Shown here in pieces: positions 33,701 through 45,571 of a stretch of 64,000 nt of DNA. The DNA comes from Ophiostoma sp. CBS 140.51 (Eukaryota > Ascomycota > Sordariomycetes > Ophiostomatales > Ophiostomataceae): the NCBI GenBank assembly GCA_029298735.1, contig JANSLP010000112.1, positions 27,582 through 91,581 of the forward strand, read 5' to 3'. Position numbers and translations under genes: made by a program. Below the pieces are notes generated by a model. It was not told where the DNA came from. It ran no database searches and worked only from the letters and a program-made list of their open reading frames with translations. Positions within the stretch are counted from its first letter, which is position 1; each line of letters starts with the position of its first letter.

Positions 33701-35080
33701 CTGCCCAAAGCTTCTTCACTCCTTCCCCGTCAGGCACTGCACCTGCACCCTTGGGGCGCCTACCCGCTCAATCAGCAGAGTCGACCTGGACTTGTTTTTC
33801 TGGGCCCATTTACCCTTTTCTGTACTCCGTGCTGCTCCTTCCCTGGCTGGCCCTTTCTGGCTTTCTGGCCCTCTCCTCCTACCCCCGCCCCCTCTCGTCA
33901 CCAAGTCACCAATCCTTTTCCTCCCCTCTCTGGCCGTCTCGCCTTTGTCTTTTCTTTCCCACTTTTTTCCTTCCCACTTCCCAGTTGTCCCCTCAAAACA
34001 GACGTCAAACTAGCAAACACCAAACACCTACCTCAAACAACGCAAAGAACGCATCAGACATTCGAACGTCCACAGTCCGTCGAGTTTCTCTTTTCGTCTT
34101 GCTGTTTCCTGACGTGATCCACGAAGCATCTGAGCTCACGATTCCCATTGTTTGATTGTTCGTCTGCCCTTTCGCCTCATTCTGCTTCACCCTGCATCTC
34201 CCCTGTTCTCGAATCGTATCGCATTTTCCCGCCGCGCCGTTTTCACATACTATTTACGTGTGGCTCGCCCCTCTCCTCCTTCCTAACCCCCTCAAGTCAC
34301 CTGCACCTGTGCATGCCCTCGCCGAAAGCTAAAACAAGCCCGCTGAATTGTTTCTCCTCTTTTTCCCTCGTCCCTCTGTCCCTCTCTCTCTCTTCCTCCC
34401 TCTCTTTTCTCTCCACCAGAACCACCCTTTTTCCTCGCTTCCTCTGTGGGCCCTCTTTCACCCAGCTGACCTTCTGACCCTCGAAACAGCAGCATTCCTC
34501 TCTCTTCTCACATTCCGGTCTGCCCGCCCGCGCATCGCAGAATCCAGCAACAAAAATACCTTTCAACGGTCTCACAATAAAAAATTCAGGCTCGCCTACA
34601 CAGCCTTCTTTTTTATTTAGGTTCCTATGCTCTTTTGACTGCTAAAACCGACTCACCTCCCAACCTCGCCCTGTCGCACACCACACCATCTCAATTTCTC
34701 TCCGTCTCCCCGCACCAGTGCTTTGCACCTGACCTTTCAGCGAACGAAGAAACGAAGAACAAGAAGTAAACCAGAACAAAAGCACTTCATCCACAATCTC
34801 GCCACGATCCTCAATTCTCGACAAAATCAATTGATCTCCCGCGCCAGACAAGCTCGAATTTTCCAATCCGTTGCTCGTCTCTTCCCAACATCTCGTGTTT
34901 TTTGTGCCCCGCCGTCTCTTCTTCTTTTCCCTAACTTTTCTCCTCTTTCTGCCCAACACGGCCGCCTCAACACTCTCCATCTTGTACCTTTGCACCTTTG
35001 GGCCCAGGCTCACCACCAACGCCATTGTGCATCTCGACCGTCGGTAGCAGCCGCCGTGAAACTGCAACGCATCTTGAACA
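30754..35080 (+). promoter_or_regulatory. ATG-depleted upstream region and probable long, intron-containing leader of GSK3
   Basis: By hand count, 33260-35080 has two ATGs on the + strand (34313, 34627) in about 1.8 kb. The segment 30754-32022 has one (31305) in about 1.3 kb. The intervening 32023-33259 has thirteen, about the chance level. A perfect donor GTAAGTAT sits at 31733, and a CTCTTTCCCTAG-type acceptor ends at about 33307, just after the last ATG of the dense segment. This suggests a leader exon, a roughly 1.6-kb leader intron, and a second leader exon before the GSK3 start at 35081. The DNA is strongly C/T-rich and has no credible protein frame. Transcript structure is inferred. 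Confidence 0.45.
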
Positions 35081-36775
35081 ATGTCGCAAAATCGGCCGTC
35101 AGCATTTAACAATCTCCGGATGGGGGGTAAGTTTTTGACACTCGACACTGACAGGAAAGACTGGACGCAGGGTGTAGCCGTGGAATTGTGACTCTGCGAG
35201 CTGTCGTACCCCGCGTCTGGTCTGCTTTCTTCCTGTGCTCTTGTCGCCAATTGAATACTAACAATCGCTTTTTGCTTTCCCTACAGAGGTCGTCCGTGAG
35301 AAAGTCCAGGACGGTGTGACTGGCGAAACCAGAGACCTGCAATACACGCAGTGCAAGATTGTCGGCAACGGCTCTTTCGGTGTCGTTTTCCAGACGAAGC
35401 TCTCGCCCTCCAACGAGGATGCCGCAATCAAGCGCGTCCTGCAGGACAAGCGGTTCAAGGTTTGTTCCACCCGATGGCATCATTACCGTGTTTTGTCCCT
35501 CGCGAGAGGCAGTTACTCGAGGAGCAGCTCTCAGACTAACGCTCTTAACCTCTCTTTCAGAACCGTGAGCTCCAGATCATGAGAATCGTTCGCCACCCGA
35601 ACATCGTCCAGCTGAAGGCTTTCTACTACTCCAACGGCGAGCGTGTAAGTTGATACTTGGCGCCTCTTCTGGCTTTCCTCATCCGACCGTGTTCGCCCCA
35701 TCTGTTCCACTATCATTCATGAGCTGACATGTGTGCTTCTTTCCCATCAATAGAAGGACGAGGTCTATCTGAACCTGGTCCAGGAATACGTCCCCGAGAC
35801 GGTCTACCGTGCGTCCCGCTTCTTTAACAAGATGAAGACGACCATGCCCATCCTGGAAGTCAAGCTGTACATCTACCAGCTGTTCCGCGCCCTTGCCTAC
35901 ATCCACTCGCAGGGCATTTGCCATCGCGACATCAAGCCCCAGAACCTGCTCCTTGACCCAACAACGGGAATCCTGAAGTTGTGTGATTTCGGTAGCGCCA
36001 AAATCCTTGTCGAGAACGAGCCTAATGTCTCATACATTTGCTCACGCTACTACCGTGCTCCGGAACTGATTTTCGGCGCGACCAACTACACAACCAAGAT
36101 TGGTATGTCTCGATCCTATCTTCTTTCGATCTTTTCTATGCCCGTCCATTCTAACATGTACCCTCCTCAGATGTTTGGTCGACTGGCTGTGTCATGGCAG
36201 AGCTTATGCTCGGCCAGCCTCTCTTCCCCGGCGAGTCAGGCATTGACCAACTGGTCGAGATCATCAAGATTCTCGGCACTCCCACCCGCGAGCAGATCCG
36301 GACGATGAACCCGAACTATATGGAGCACAAGTTCCCCCAGATCAAGCCGCACCCCTTCAACAAGGTCTTCCGCAAGGCCGACGCCAATGCCCTAGACCTG
36401 ATCCAGCGCCTCCTCGAGTACACCCCGACTGAGCGTTTGGCTGCCGTTGATGCCATGGTCCACCCCTTCTTCGACGAGCTGCGGGACCCCAAGACGAAGC
36501 TGCCCGACTCGAGACACCAGACCGGCACCCTTCGTGACCTACCTCCCCTGTTCAACTTCACCCTGCACGGTATGTCCAGTCCAGGTCATTTTCAATTCTA
36601 GCCCACTTCCAGAAAACCATACTAACCCCTAATCTCTACAGAAATGTCGATTGCCCCGACCCTGAACCACAAGCTGGTCCCTCCCCACATGGTCCCGGTG
36701 CTCCAGTCGCAGGGCCTCGACATAGACAACTTCACGCCGTTGACGCGCGAGGAGATGATGGCCAAGCTCGATTGA
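35081..36775 (+). CDS. gsk3: Glycogen synthase kinase 3-type Ser/Thr kinase, six coding exons
   Basis: Exons are 35081-35126, 35287-35459, 35561-35644, 35754-36102, 36171-36569 and 36642-36775. All introns are GT-AG and in phase, giving 394 residues, the usual size of fungal GSK3. Motifs: glycine loop GNGSFGVV (42-49), catalytic Lys64 (AAIKRV), catalytic loop HRDIKPQN (158-165), DFG (179-181), and the activation-loop tyrosine Tyr195 in [14 protein letters not shown], which GSK3 kinases autophosphorylate. The order [11 protein letters not shown] and [23 protein letters not shown] is diagnostic of GSK3 rather than other CMGC kinases. In fungi these kinases act in stress response, glycogen and cell-wall control, meiosis and virulence. 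The region upstream looks like an unusually long leader (separate entry). Confidence 0.97.
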
Positions 36776-39517
36776 ACTTAACGACTGAATGGTCTCATGC
36801 TTTCCTCATTTACGAAACAAAATATCAAAAAGCAGAACTGAAAAAATATCGCTCATGCCGCAGCTGCTGCATACTTAATCGGTGACAGCTTAAGCAGCGG
36901 CAGAGGCTGCGACCCCATTTTGTCTCGTTCATTCTTTTTCACGCCATTTATAAGAGAAACGACATCCGATCTTCCTTCCCCTGCCTTAAAATTCCCCGTC
37001 AGCTGAGCCATTCGTCACCCATCGCCTTTCGTTCACCTTGCTTTTTATACTCTTCTTGTCGTTTTTTCCCGTTTCTTGTCTCTCTCTTCTGCGAGCCTGG
37101 ATATGGAAATGCTACAGCAAGGGCTAAAAAGTGGGATTCTGGGGTGTCTGAGATTAAGGTCACACCATGTGGTCACGAATGGGCCATGGATGCTGCTTGG
37201 GTGAAGCTTGGGTGGTGCACTGTCAAAACGAAGCCATTCACAGCAGCCACGCACGACGATTCGATCGCCTTGCTGCTTTCCTCCGGTGTGTGGTGTTTGG
37301 TCCTTGGCGGAGTGCCTCTTTTTTGCAAATGGCTTTCTTTTCTCTTCTTTTTACCAAACTGGGTGCCTGGTCGGTAACTTGGCTGGGCAAACAGGAGCGA
37401 GAAAAGACAGAGGAGGCCTGTCTTGGATTTGGGATTCTCGAGGTAGGGGTGAGGAGGAAATGGAAAATGGGCACATGGGCGGGGTGATGAAATGGAGTTG
37501 GGCATCTGGGTGGTTTTTGGCTTCAATTGCTTCTTGCTTCGGGGTCTGGGAGTTTCCGTTCGTTCTTCGTTCTGCTTTTGCCGCCTCACGTGCCCCATGC
37601 GACCAACAAAAAAGTAACGCGAAAGCTGCTGCAAACTGGGAGCGAGATATGACATGACTTTGGGGAAATTTGTTTTTTTTTATTATCCTCATATTTTTTT
37701 CTTCATTTTCCGTTTTTCTATTCTCTATTTCTTTTGGTGCCCCTCTTCTGTTCTGTTGCCTCTCCCTGTCTTCTGTTTCTCTTTCTGTCTTTCTGCATTG
37801 TCTTTTTTCTTCTTCTTCTTGTCCCCCTCACCACCCCCTTTTTTACTATTTTCTCTGTCTCTAGATTTCTTTTCTTTACATCATTACGTGCGATGGCCTC
37901 AGTTTGTTTCAGACATCGTATACATTGTGTATGGGTTACCCTTTTTGCTATTTTACTGTTGTTTCTTCTCTGCTCTCTCGGTGTGTGGTGTAATTGCTCT
38001 CGCTTTTCCATATCTCCATTGTGTCCCACTCGTTTCTTGATTTGCAGTGCTCTTTTTTTCTTGACTTGATTTGCCAGCTACTGGTTTATGGCTGGCAGGA
38101 GGAGGGCTGTTTATGGATAGCCCTCCATGTTTTACTATCATATATCACGATCGTTACGTGGCCCTACTGGCAGTCCCAGAGGTGATTTTTTTGTTTTATA
38201 AGAAAAGAAGAAAAAGAAAGAACTTGACATCGAATACAAAAATTTATGGTACGACAAAACTTCGAGCTGCGAGGTTGGGTGCTTCTTGGTTTTGTTTTTT
38301 GTCGGGTTTGCCGTGTATAAATAAAAGTGATGATGAGAACAAGGGGGTGATTCTAGTGCAGAACAGCATGTATTCCTTTTTATGGAAAATTTGCTTTGTA
38401 TTTTCGACATTGTTTCTTTTCTGTACGATTTCTGATTGATTTTATCAGCTAATATTATGGTTCTTGATAAATCAAATTTGTTTTTCAAAATATAATAAAA
38501 ATCATTCACATTCTTTTTCGATCACATTTCACCGTCAAACGTCATTTCTCGTGTCCGATTCCAATAAAAGCAGCAAGGCCAGATACTGCATATCATTGCT
38601 TCTTCATTTTACAAAATCTTTGAAAAATCCATTGAAGGTGGCTCGTGAGCATGAAGTTTGGCCTCAGTTGTGTGAGTAACGTCATAGGGCGATAGCCACT
38701 TCTTATCTGTCTCGCGTGACCATTGAGGTTCTTTTCATCGTCAGATTGGCGTCACGAGTGCACTTTGTTTTCGAAAAGGGAAACAGCGACCGAAAGAGCG
38801 ACTGGATGAATGGATGAATAGGGCAAGAGCGAATTGGAAACATCTTACGATCGTGTGTCTTTCGATCGTTTGAGCGGGTGTGTGAGTGCAATTTTGGCAG
38901 CCACGACGTCACGCTTTGCCCATTGTTTGTTCCGGGAAGGAGCTATGACCACCTCTGAGGCGCTGGTGTTGACCATAGTTTGATGCCCTAGATTCAAGGC
39001 ACCAACGTATGAAAGCTTGTGAACTTCTCTTTGCCCCTGTCAATGGCGCCTATGCAGGGCTGCCGTCTGGGGCGGCTTTTGGCAGCCAGCGTATTTTTGT
39101 TAGTGCTGAAACACTGTTCCAGGGAGCTTTCAGTTGCTGTTGCTATTTGGAACTTACTTGGAACTTTGCCTGCCAGCTTTTTATGGGGCGCGCGAACTTT
39201 CCCCTTTGCGTGTTCTTTTTTTCGCGTTCCATCTTGAAAAGCATCATCGACAGCGAGCAAATCATCACGAACGACAACCAGCACCGACTCTTGACGTGCA
39301 TTACCGTCCCCTTTGACCCCACTTGCGTCCGGCATCCACCTCGGCATCGACTTTCATTCATTTGAGTGTTTCGAGCATCACCAATTGCTGCTGACTTTAC
39401 GCATCACGGAATCAACGAAAGATTGCTTGGGAAGCCATTGCGACGTCAACAACTTCAAGCTTCAGAGACGAATATCCGACACTCCTTCCTAGACGCATCG
39501 CGCACACGAAGCCCACC
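36776..39517. other. Intergenic region between GSK3 and the CBP80 gene
   Basis: It contains the GSK3 3' UTR and the CBP80 promoter. A T-rich tract (about 37660-37900) creates hydrophobic-looking frames that I do not believe are coding. The only structured element noticed is a possible hairpin at about 36867-36899 (GCTG/CAGC and CTTAA/TTAAG arms) in the GSK3 3' UTR. Confidence 0.5.
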
Positions 39518-42452
39518 ATGGCCGACTACGACCGCCGCGGCGGGTACAACAACAACTACCACAACAAGAACAACCGCAAGCGGAGATACAGAGGTGCGTT
39601 TGAGTGAAGCGCTGGAGTGAGTGAATGGACAGGTGAAGAGAAGGACATAGATACTGACAAACGGCTTTTTAGATGACGACGACAACGATTTCCGCAACCA
39701 GCGCCGCCGCCAGGAACCCCCCGCGCCCGTCCGTATCCGCCGTCGCCTGCTGGCCCTCGCCGAGTCGCCGCTTAACCGGTGGTACGACGAAGTGGTGGAT
39801 ATTGCCCGCCTCGTTACGAGCACCGACGACAACGGACCGACCCGCGCGAGTTTTGTCAGCCTGGCCTGCCAGATGGTTCGTGAGCAGCCGCTCAAGACGC
39901 CCTTTGTCGCCGCCCTTCTCTTGATTGTCAACGTGCTCAAGCCCGACATTGTTCTTCAGGTCCTGAAATCGGTCGCCGAAGCTACGGAGAGCGCCATTAC
40001 CGAGGGCCGCTGGCGTGAGGTGAAGCTGCAGCTGCGCCTGATTGCCTGCTTGCAGACGTGCCTGGACGGCGACGGTGTGTTCCCGCTGCTGGACACCTTG
40101 TTTGCGCGCGCAGTCGACCTGCAGACGGCCAGCTCGGACGACGTGATTGGCACAGAGCTGGTTAAGATCATCCTGTTGACCATTCCGTACGTCATGGCGG
40201 CTGTCTCGTCGTCGTCGTCGTCCGAGGAGAGCAGCAGTGGCATTGAGCAGTGGCGCCAGCGGGCGGCCGACCTGATGGAGAAGACAGACATTATTGCATC
40301 AGAGCCGCATGCGCTGCAAGGTCTGATGGATCCCTATCACCACGGCATCGAGACGGGCCGCAAGGCAAAGAAAAACGGCAAGGGCGGCGACGGCGACGCC
40401 ATGGACGACGGTGATGCTGCTGCTGAGACGGAGGCTGACGGTGATAACGGCCCGCCGCCAGCTGAGAGCCTGATTGCCCTGCTCCAGAAGCAGCTGCAGG
40501 CCGAGGCAGCCAACGGCTGGCCGCTGACGTGTCTGCCGCGGATTAGCAAGCCGCCCGTCGAGGATTCCGATTTGCAGGCCAAGCTGGAGGAGCCGACCAC
40601 GAAGCACCCGTTGCCGGCGATCGCTGTCCCCGAGACAGTGATTGCAGGCCCGCGCGCTCTGTTCCCCGAGGTGTACTTTTCCGTGTACGGCGCGTGGGTC
40701 GATGAGGAAGAGGGTCTGGCTACCAGCAACCTCTCGCCGCAGGTTGCAGCCTTCCTGCCGCACTCTGTCCCCCCACTGACCGACGTGGCGTCGTCGTTGA
40801 TTCGCGACATCCTGCTTGATACCGTCAACGGGCTCGACTTCAACCGCAACGCCACCGCCCGGTTCCTTATCGATATCGACTGCTACTTTGCCGATAATAC
40901 GTTCGTTAAGCGCGCGACACCGTATGACCGGCTACGGGAGATTGAGCCCGGCAAGTCGACGTGGAAGCCCGAGGACGTGGCTGTCGACACGGTGTTTGCC
41001 CAGCTGTTCCAGCTGCCGCAGCCCGAGCACAAGCTGGTGTACTACCACGCCGTGCTGGCCGAGGCGTGCAAAATTGCGCCCGCCGCCATTGCACCCAGTC
41101 TGGGTCGTGCCATTCGTTTCCTGTATCGCAACAGCCCGCGCATGGATCTGGAGCTGGTCGGCCGGTTTATCGACTGGTTCGCCCACCACTTGAGCAACTT
41201 TGGCTTCACGTGGAAGTGGGCCGAGTGGGTGGACGATGTTGACCTGCCGGACCTGCACCCGCACAAAGCGTTCATCCTGGCCGCCATTGACAAGGAGATC
41301 CGCCTCAGTTTCGCTCAGCGCATCAAGAACACGCTGCCGGAACCGTACCAGGCGCTGATCAGCAAGGACACTGAGCAGGATGTGCCTCCCTTCAAGTACG
41401 CTGAGCCCAAGGGAGAGGAGGGTGCTGCCGACGAGGTCCCCTTTGCTGCCGAGGGTCGCGAGCTGGCTGTCCTCCTGAAGCGCAAGGCGCCCGATGAGGA
41501 GGTGCAGGCCGTGATTGAGCGTATCCACAGCCAGGCGCTCGACTCTGGCCTCGACCCTCTGGTGACGTCGACGGATGTGTTCACGACGGCTGTCCTGTGG
41601 GTTGGCTCCAAGTCGTTATCGCACGTCTTGGCCGCCATTGAGCGCACCAAGGACCGCCTGCTGGACGCGGGTGCTGCCTCTGAGGCGGCCCGTGCCCAGA
41701 TTTTGGAGGCCGTCATGGCCTTTTGGGGCGCGCACCCGGGTGTCGCCGTGTCCATTACGGAGAAGCTTCTCAACTATGCCATCCTGACGCCCGGTACGAT
41801 TGTGCAGTGGGCTCTATCCAAGAAGGATGATGATAGTGCGGTGGCCAACTTGGCTGTCAACTACGTCGCCGAGTTGGTGTTCAATACGGTCGACAAGGTC
41901 ACGCGCCGTGTGCACCAGCTCGTGGGCGCCTCTCAAACGGCCGCCCAGGCTGTCACGGACGCCACCAAGGCCCTGGAGGCCGCCAAGGAGCGCCAGCGTA
42001 ACCCGCCGCCGCCTCCGCCTCCCGCGGTGTCTGCCGCACCCAAGGACGGTGACCTGGACGTCGCTATGGACGAAGATTCGGGTGCCTCCACAGCCAACGC
42101 TGCTGCCGCCGCCATGGCAGAGGCTGTTGCTGCTGCTTCTGCCGAGGCTGATGCGGCCGTCGAGGCAGCTGAGACAGCTCTTGTCCAGGCCCAGGCCGAC
42201 CTCGAAGCTGCCCGCGCCGCCGAAGCCGCCGAGACCAAGGCCATGCGGGATCTGTTCCGTCTTTTGGGCGAAGCCCTTCAACCCTGGCTGTCGGGCAGCG
42301 GTGAAGACGAAGACCTGGGCAAGGCCTGGGCTGTGCGGTGGCAGCGGGTTGTGCAGCGGCGGGCGGCTGTCGAGGAGGCCTTTTTACGTGGCGAGGCGCA
42401 GCGCGTAGCAGCTGCCGAGGCAGAGGCCAGCAAGAATGGCGAGGCTGTGTGA
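39518..42452 (+). CDS. CBC1: Nuclear cap-binding complex large subunit (CBP80/NCBP1)
   Basis: Exon 1 (39518-39593) and exon 2 (39673-42452) are joined in frame across a 79-nt intron, giving about 951 residues. Exon 1 encodes a Tyr/Gly/Asn/Lys/Arg-rich tail that is probably a nuclear localisation signal. Then comes an MIF4G-type helical-repeat protein: CLQTCLDGDGVFPLLDTLF, the middle FNRNATARFLIDIDCYF and KLVYYHAVLAEACK, and WKWAEWVDD correspond to the three helical domains of CBP80. The protein pairs with CBP20 to bind the m7G cap of RNA polymerase II transcripts and guides splicing, export and decay. The last ~150 residues hold a Pro run, an acidic patch and a long Ala-rich helical stretch (about nt 42090-42250) before a conserved C-terminal helix, which makes the protein somewhat long for the family. 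Confidence 0.93.
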
Positions 42453-42733
42453 GAGGAGACAAACAGACCAAAAGTGTGTAAACTAAAACGCATCCGGCCG
42501 TCATATTGCAGTACCATTTGCGTGTTTTGATTTTCTGTGTATTTCTTGTTAATTTTCATTTGTCTTCGTCTTTCTTCATCTGTTCATTAGTTTCATAGTT
42601 CACTCGGGTTGTCACATCATATTATTATCGGCTAGGGAGGATGTTTACAAAAAATAGGGGTTCTCTACACTGTGCTCTAATATACGCTTAACCAAAATCC
42701 GTCATAATATCCTGTCTTTCCGCCACTGCTCGT

Positions 42734-45571
42734 CTACACATCCACCGGGTGAGGATTGGCAGCAATCTCGCGGGCCACCTCACGGGACCGCGCATTGTCC
42801 TCAAAGCTTAGTCTCAGCAGGTCCACCACCTCTTCGGCCGTGAAATACAGACTCAGCTCGCTCTCCATCCACAGGTACCGCACCTCGCGCAGGTTGGACT
42901 GCAGGACTTCGCTTAAGTACTGCAGCCGCAGCCAGTTGGGGGCATACTGTGAGGTCATGGGGATGCTCTCTCCAGCCTCGCTGTCGTCGCCATCCGCCGA
43001 CTTGCGGAACAAATCGTCCATTTCCGTCACTTTCTGAATCAGCTTGGCCAGACTGAAAGCCTCGTCCTGGCTAATGGAGGGCATGTCCAGCACATCAATA
43101 ATCAGTTTTTGGGCCACAGCATCGGCTAATGCTCCAACGGCCTGCGACCATGCCGAGGGCGCCAGGACATCCTCCCACGCCGCGGCCATGGACCGCACAC
43201 GGGCCACGGCCGCATCGACATAGTCGTCTGCGTCCTCGTCCGTCTCTTGCGGGTGTGGATGCATAAACCCGCGTGTCGGGCTGCTATTGCCCTGCAGCAC
43301 ATTCTGGTCGCCGCCCAACAAGTCGCGCAGGACCGTCTTTTGCACGGCCATTTCGCGGCCATAGGAACGGCTGGCGAACCCCTGGAGTTTGGCAGCTTCG
43401 GCGTCCAGTCTTAACATGGAGGCAGCCGTGGGCGGCAGACGGTCCTTCCATGCAGTGGCCAGCTCGCCCAATCGCTCGGCTAGATACATGGCGTCGTTAT
43501 AGAGGTACATGCTGCCGCCGACGTCGAGGGCATAGAAATGGGGCGAGACAGCACGGAACATGGCCAAGGCCAGAGAGGGCACACTAAAAAGACCGGCACC
43601 AGCGGCCGATACAGAACTGCCCTCGTAGGCGCCCGAGGTCAGGGCGGCGCCGTCTTCGAGGATGGACGTGATGAGATCGAGCAGCGGGCCTGGCATGGAC
43701 GAGATAAAGTACTTTTCCTTCATAATCATCTCTCGTGTAGCCGTGTCTTGTGGTGGTGGTGGTGCTGTTGCGGATGGTGCTGGGGCCTCCTTCTTTGCCT
43801 TCTTTGGTGATGGCGGCTTTGATTCTTGTGCATCGTCGTTGTCACCGCCATCCTCGTCACCCCAGCCCCAAGCATCTGCTGCGTCGTCGTCGTTGTCGTC
43901 ATCGCCATTGTTGTTGGTTTCCGTGGATTCTTCGGCTGGTGCAGTCGGTTCTGGTTCCGGTTCGGGCGCTGGCTCCTCTTCTGCTGCCTTTTCTTCTTCT
44001 GGCTCGGCTCCTGCGTCGTCGTCATCACCCCAAGCAGCCCATGCGTCGGCTCCATCATCTCCTTCGTCCTCGGCTGCTGCTTCTGCTTTTGGTGCACTGG
44101 ATTTTGTTGATGTCGGCGCTGCTGCTGGTTTTGACTCCTCTTCGTTGTCCTCCTCCTCATCCGACCACGCCGTGTTCCAGTCTGAGGCTTGTTCTGTTGT
44201 ACCAGTAGCCGCTGCTGGTGCTGCTGCCAGTTCCTTCCCTTCAGACCGAGAGACCATTTGCTTCTCAATCTTCTCGACCTGGTGCGGCTTTCCGAGTCCC
44301 TTGACCACATTTCTCCGGACCGTGTTGAGGGCCGCCTCTTTGCGCTTGGAGAGCCAGACCCGCGGTGCACTCTCGATCCACTCTTGCAGACGACCAAATC
44401 CGGTGTAGTGCAGCTCCATCAGCCGTGCACAGAACCCTTGTGCCGCCTTGAGGGTACCTTCGAACGCGGCCATCTGGTCCAGTGATGTCGGGACAGACGA
44501 GGCCAGCCAGACGTCAATGACGCGCGTCACAAGCTCAGGCATCATGACGGAGGAGATGGACTGCACGAGATCCGTCGGCAGCTTCTCGGCCAGGAACGAG
44601 AACATCTTTTCTAAGTCTTCAAACAGTGCTTTAACACCGTCTTCTGCACTCCCAGAGTTGTGCCCGCTGATGCCCAGCTCCGAACCGTTGACATAAATGC
44701 GTGGCCGCGACGCCCTCGACAAGTCCGTCCGTGGCGCCACAATCGCCTTGTCTAGGGAGTGCCACAAGTCCGCCATCCGGTTGTCCACCTCCTTGTACGC
44801 CTTCAGGCCAATCACAGCGTCCGACAGGCTCATAGGCTCGTCTGATCGTGTCTCGTTGATGGTCAGGGTCGCTGCCCGTCCACCGGCATCCGCATTCCGC
44901 TCATCCACGGACACACGTACCAGCGCACTCCACACGTGGTCAAACACGCCGTGCACGTCCGCTTTCAGCTCGAATGCCCGCAGGTCCAGCAGCCGCATCG
45001 CCCGGCACGACTTGCTCACGGGCATTGCGTCCAACGCCGACCATGCGCGTTCTAACAACCGAAGCGCGTCCAAGATGTGTCTTTCTTTGGAAGCCTGCTC
45101 GACATCGTCCAGCAGCCGGGAGACACTCCGGATGGCTTCCAGCAAGTAGCGAACTTGCAGATTGTAGTTGAGCTCGCCCGTCAGGAACCGGGCGTGCGCC
45201 TCGGCTTCTGCTTCGGCCGCACTTTGCTGATTCGTCTCATCTGATGAAGGAGTATCGGGGCTGTCGTTGGCTCTGACAAGAATGTCTGCGGCCAAAGTCT
45301 TCCTCCGGGCAATGGCGACTTGCAGTGCTTTGGCATTGTCGATCCAGGCCTGCACGTCGCCGGCGGTGTCGCTGACAATCGACTGGATCTCGGTTTCGAG
45401 GGTCGTCTTGGCGTCGGCGAGCACGCGAATCGCGTCGGGCAGCGTCTCGGGTTTTAGGGGAGCCGTGGCCACGTCGTCGGCGGCTGGGAAGAGTCCCTTT
45501 GTCGAAAAGTCGACGAGCGCCTGGCCGATGACGCTCGCTGCTAGAGGCGGTGGTGCGGACGATGCCGCCAT
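42734..45571 (-). CDS. zw10: ZW10/Dsl1-type tethering protein
   Basis: A 945-residue single-exon protein resembling fungal proteins annotated as centromere/kinetochore ZW10. The N-terminal half is helical (residues 1-420). Residues about 455-610 form a very acidic Glu/Asp/Ala/Pro linker. The C-terminal half again is helical and ends DLLRLSFEDNAR...NPHPVDV, as in the ZW10/Dsl1 C-terminal domain. In yeast, Dsl1 tethers COPI vesicles to the ER with Tip20 and Sec39; in animals ZW10 also acts in the RZZ kinetochore complex. The acidic linker carries tryptophan pairs (near residues 465, 506 and 564) of the sort that bind delta-COP in Dsl1, so an ER-Golgi role seems more likely than a kinetochore role. 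It converges with CBP80 with 281 bp between the stop codons. Confidence 0.88.
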   Translation of the reverse strand: MAASSAPPPLAASVIGQALVDFSTKGLFPAADDVATAPLKPETLPDAIRVLADAKTTLETEIQSIVSDTAGDVQAWIDNAKALQVAIARRKTLAADILVRANDSPDTPSSDETNQQSAAEAEAEAHARFLTGELNYNLQVRYLLEAIRSVSRLLDDVEQASKERHILDALRLLERAWSALDAMPVSKSCRAMRLLDLRAFELKADVHGVFDHVWSALVRVSVDERNADAGGRAATLTINETRSDEPMSLSDAVIGLKAYKEVDNRMADLWHSLDKAIVAPRTDLSRASRPRIYVNGSELGISGHNSGSAEDGVKALFEDLEKMFSFLAEKLPTDLVQSISSVMMPELVTRVIDVWLASSVPTSLDQMAAFEGTLKAAQGFCARLMELHYTGFGRLQEWIESAPRVWLSKRKEAALNTVRRNVVKGLGKPHQVEKIEKQMVSRSEGKELAAAPAAATGTTEQASDWNTAWSDEEEDNEEESKPAAAPTSTKSSAPKAEAAAEDEGDDGADAWAAWGDDDDAGAEPEEEKAAEEEPAPEPEPEPTAPAEESTETNNNGDDDNDDDAADAWGWGDEDGGDNDDAQESKPPSPKKAKKEAPAPSATAPPPPQDTATREMIMKEKYFISSMPGPLLDLITSILEDGAALTSGAYEGSSVSAAGAGLFSVPSLALAMFRAVSPHFYALDVGGSMYLYNDAMYLAERLGELATAWKDRLPPTAASMLRLDAEAAKLQGFASRSYGREMAVQKTVLRDLLGGDQNVLQGNSSPTRGFMHPHPQETDEDADDYVDAAVARVRSMAAAWEDVLAPSAWSQAVGALADAVAQKLIIDVLDMPSISQDEAFSLAKLIQKVTEMDDLFRKSADGDDSEAGESIPMTSQYAPNWLRLQYLSEVLQSNLREVRYLWMESELSLYFTAEEVVDLLRLSFEDNARSREVAREIAANPHPVDV

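Noticed and set aside
32501..34117. Overlapping open frames of up to 239 residues before GSK3
   Set aside because: They follow C/T-rich composition in several frames at once, and much of the region lacks ATG; better explained as leader and leader intron.
37734..38069. A hydrophobic 111-residue frame that looks like a membrane protein
   Set aside because: The hydrophobicity comes from T-rich DNA (Phe/Leu codons); no codon bias or homologue pattern.
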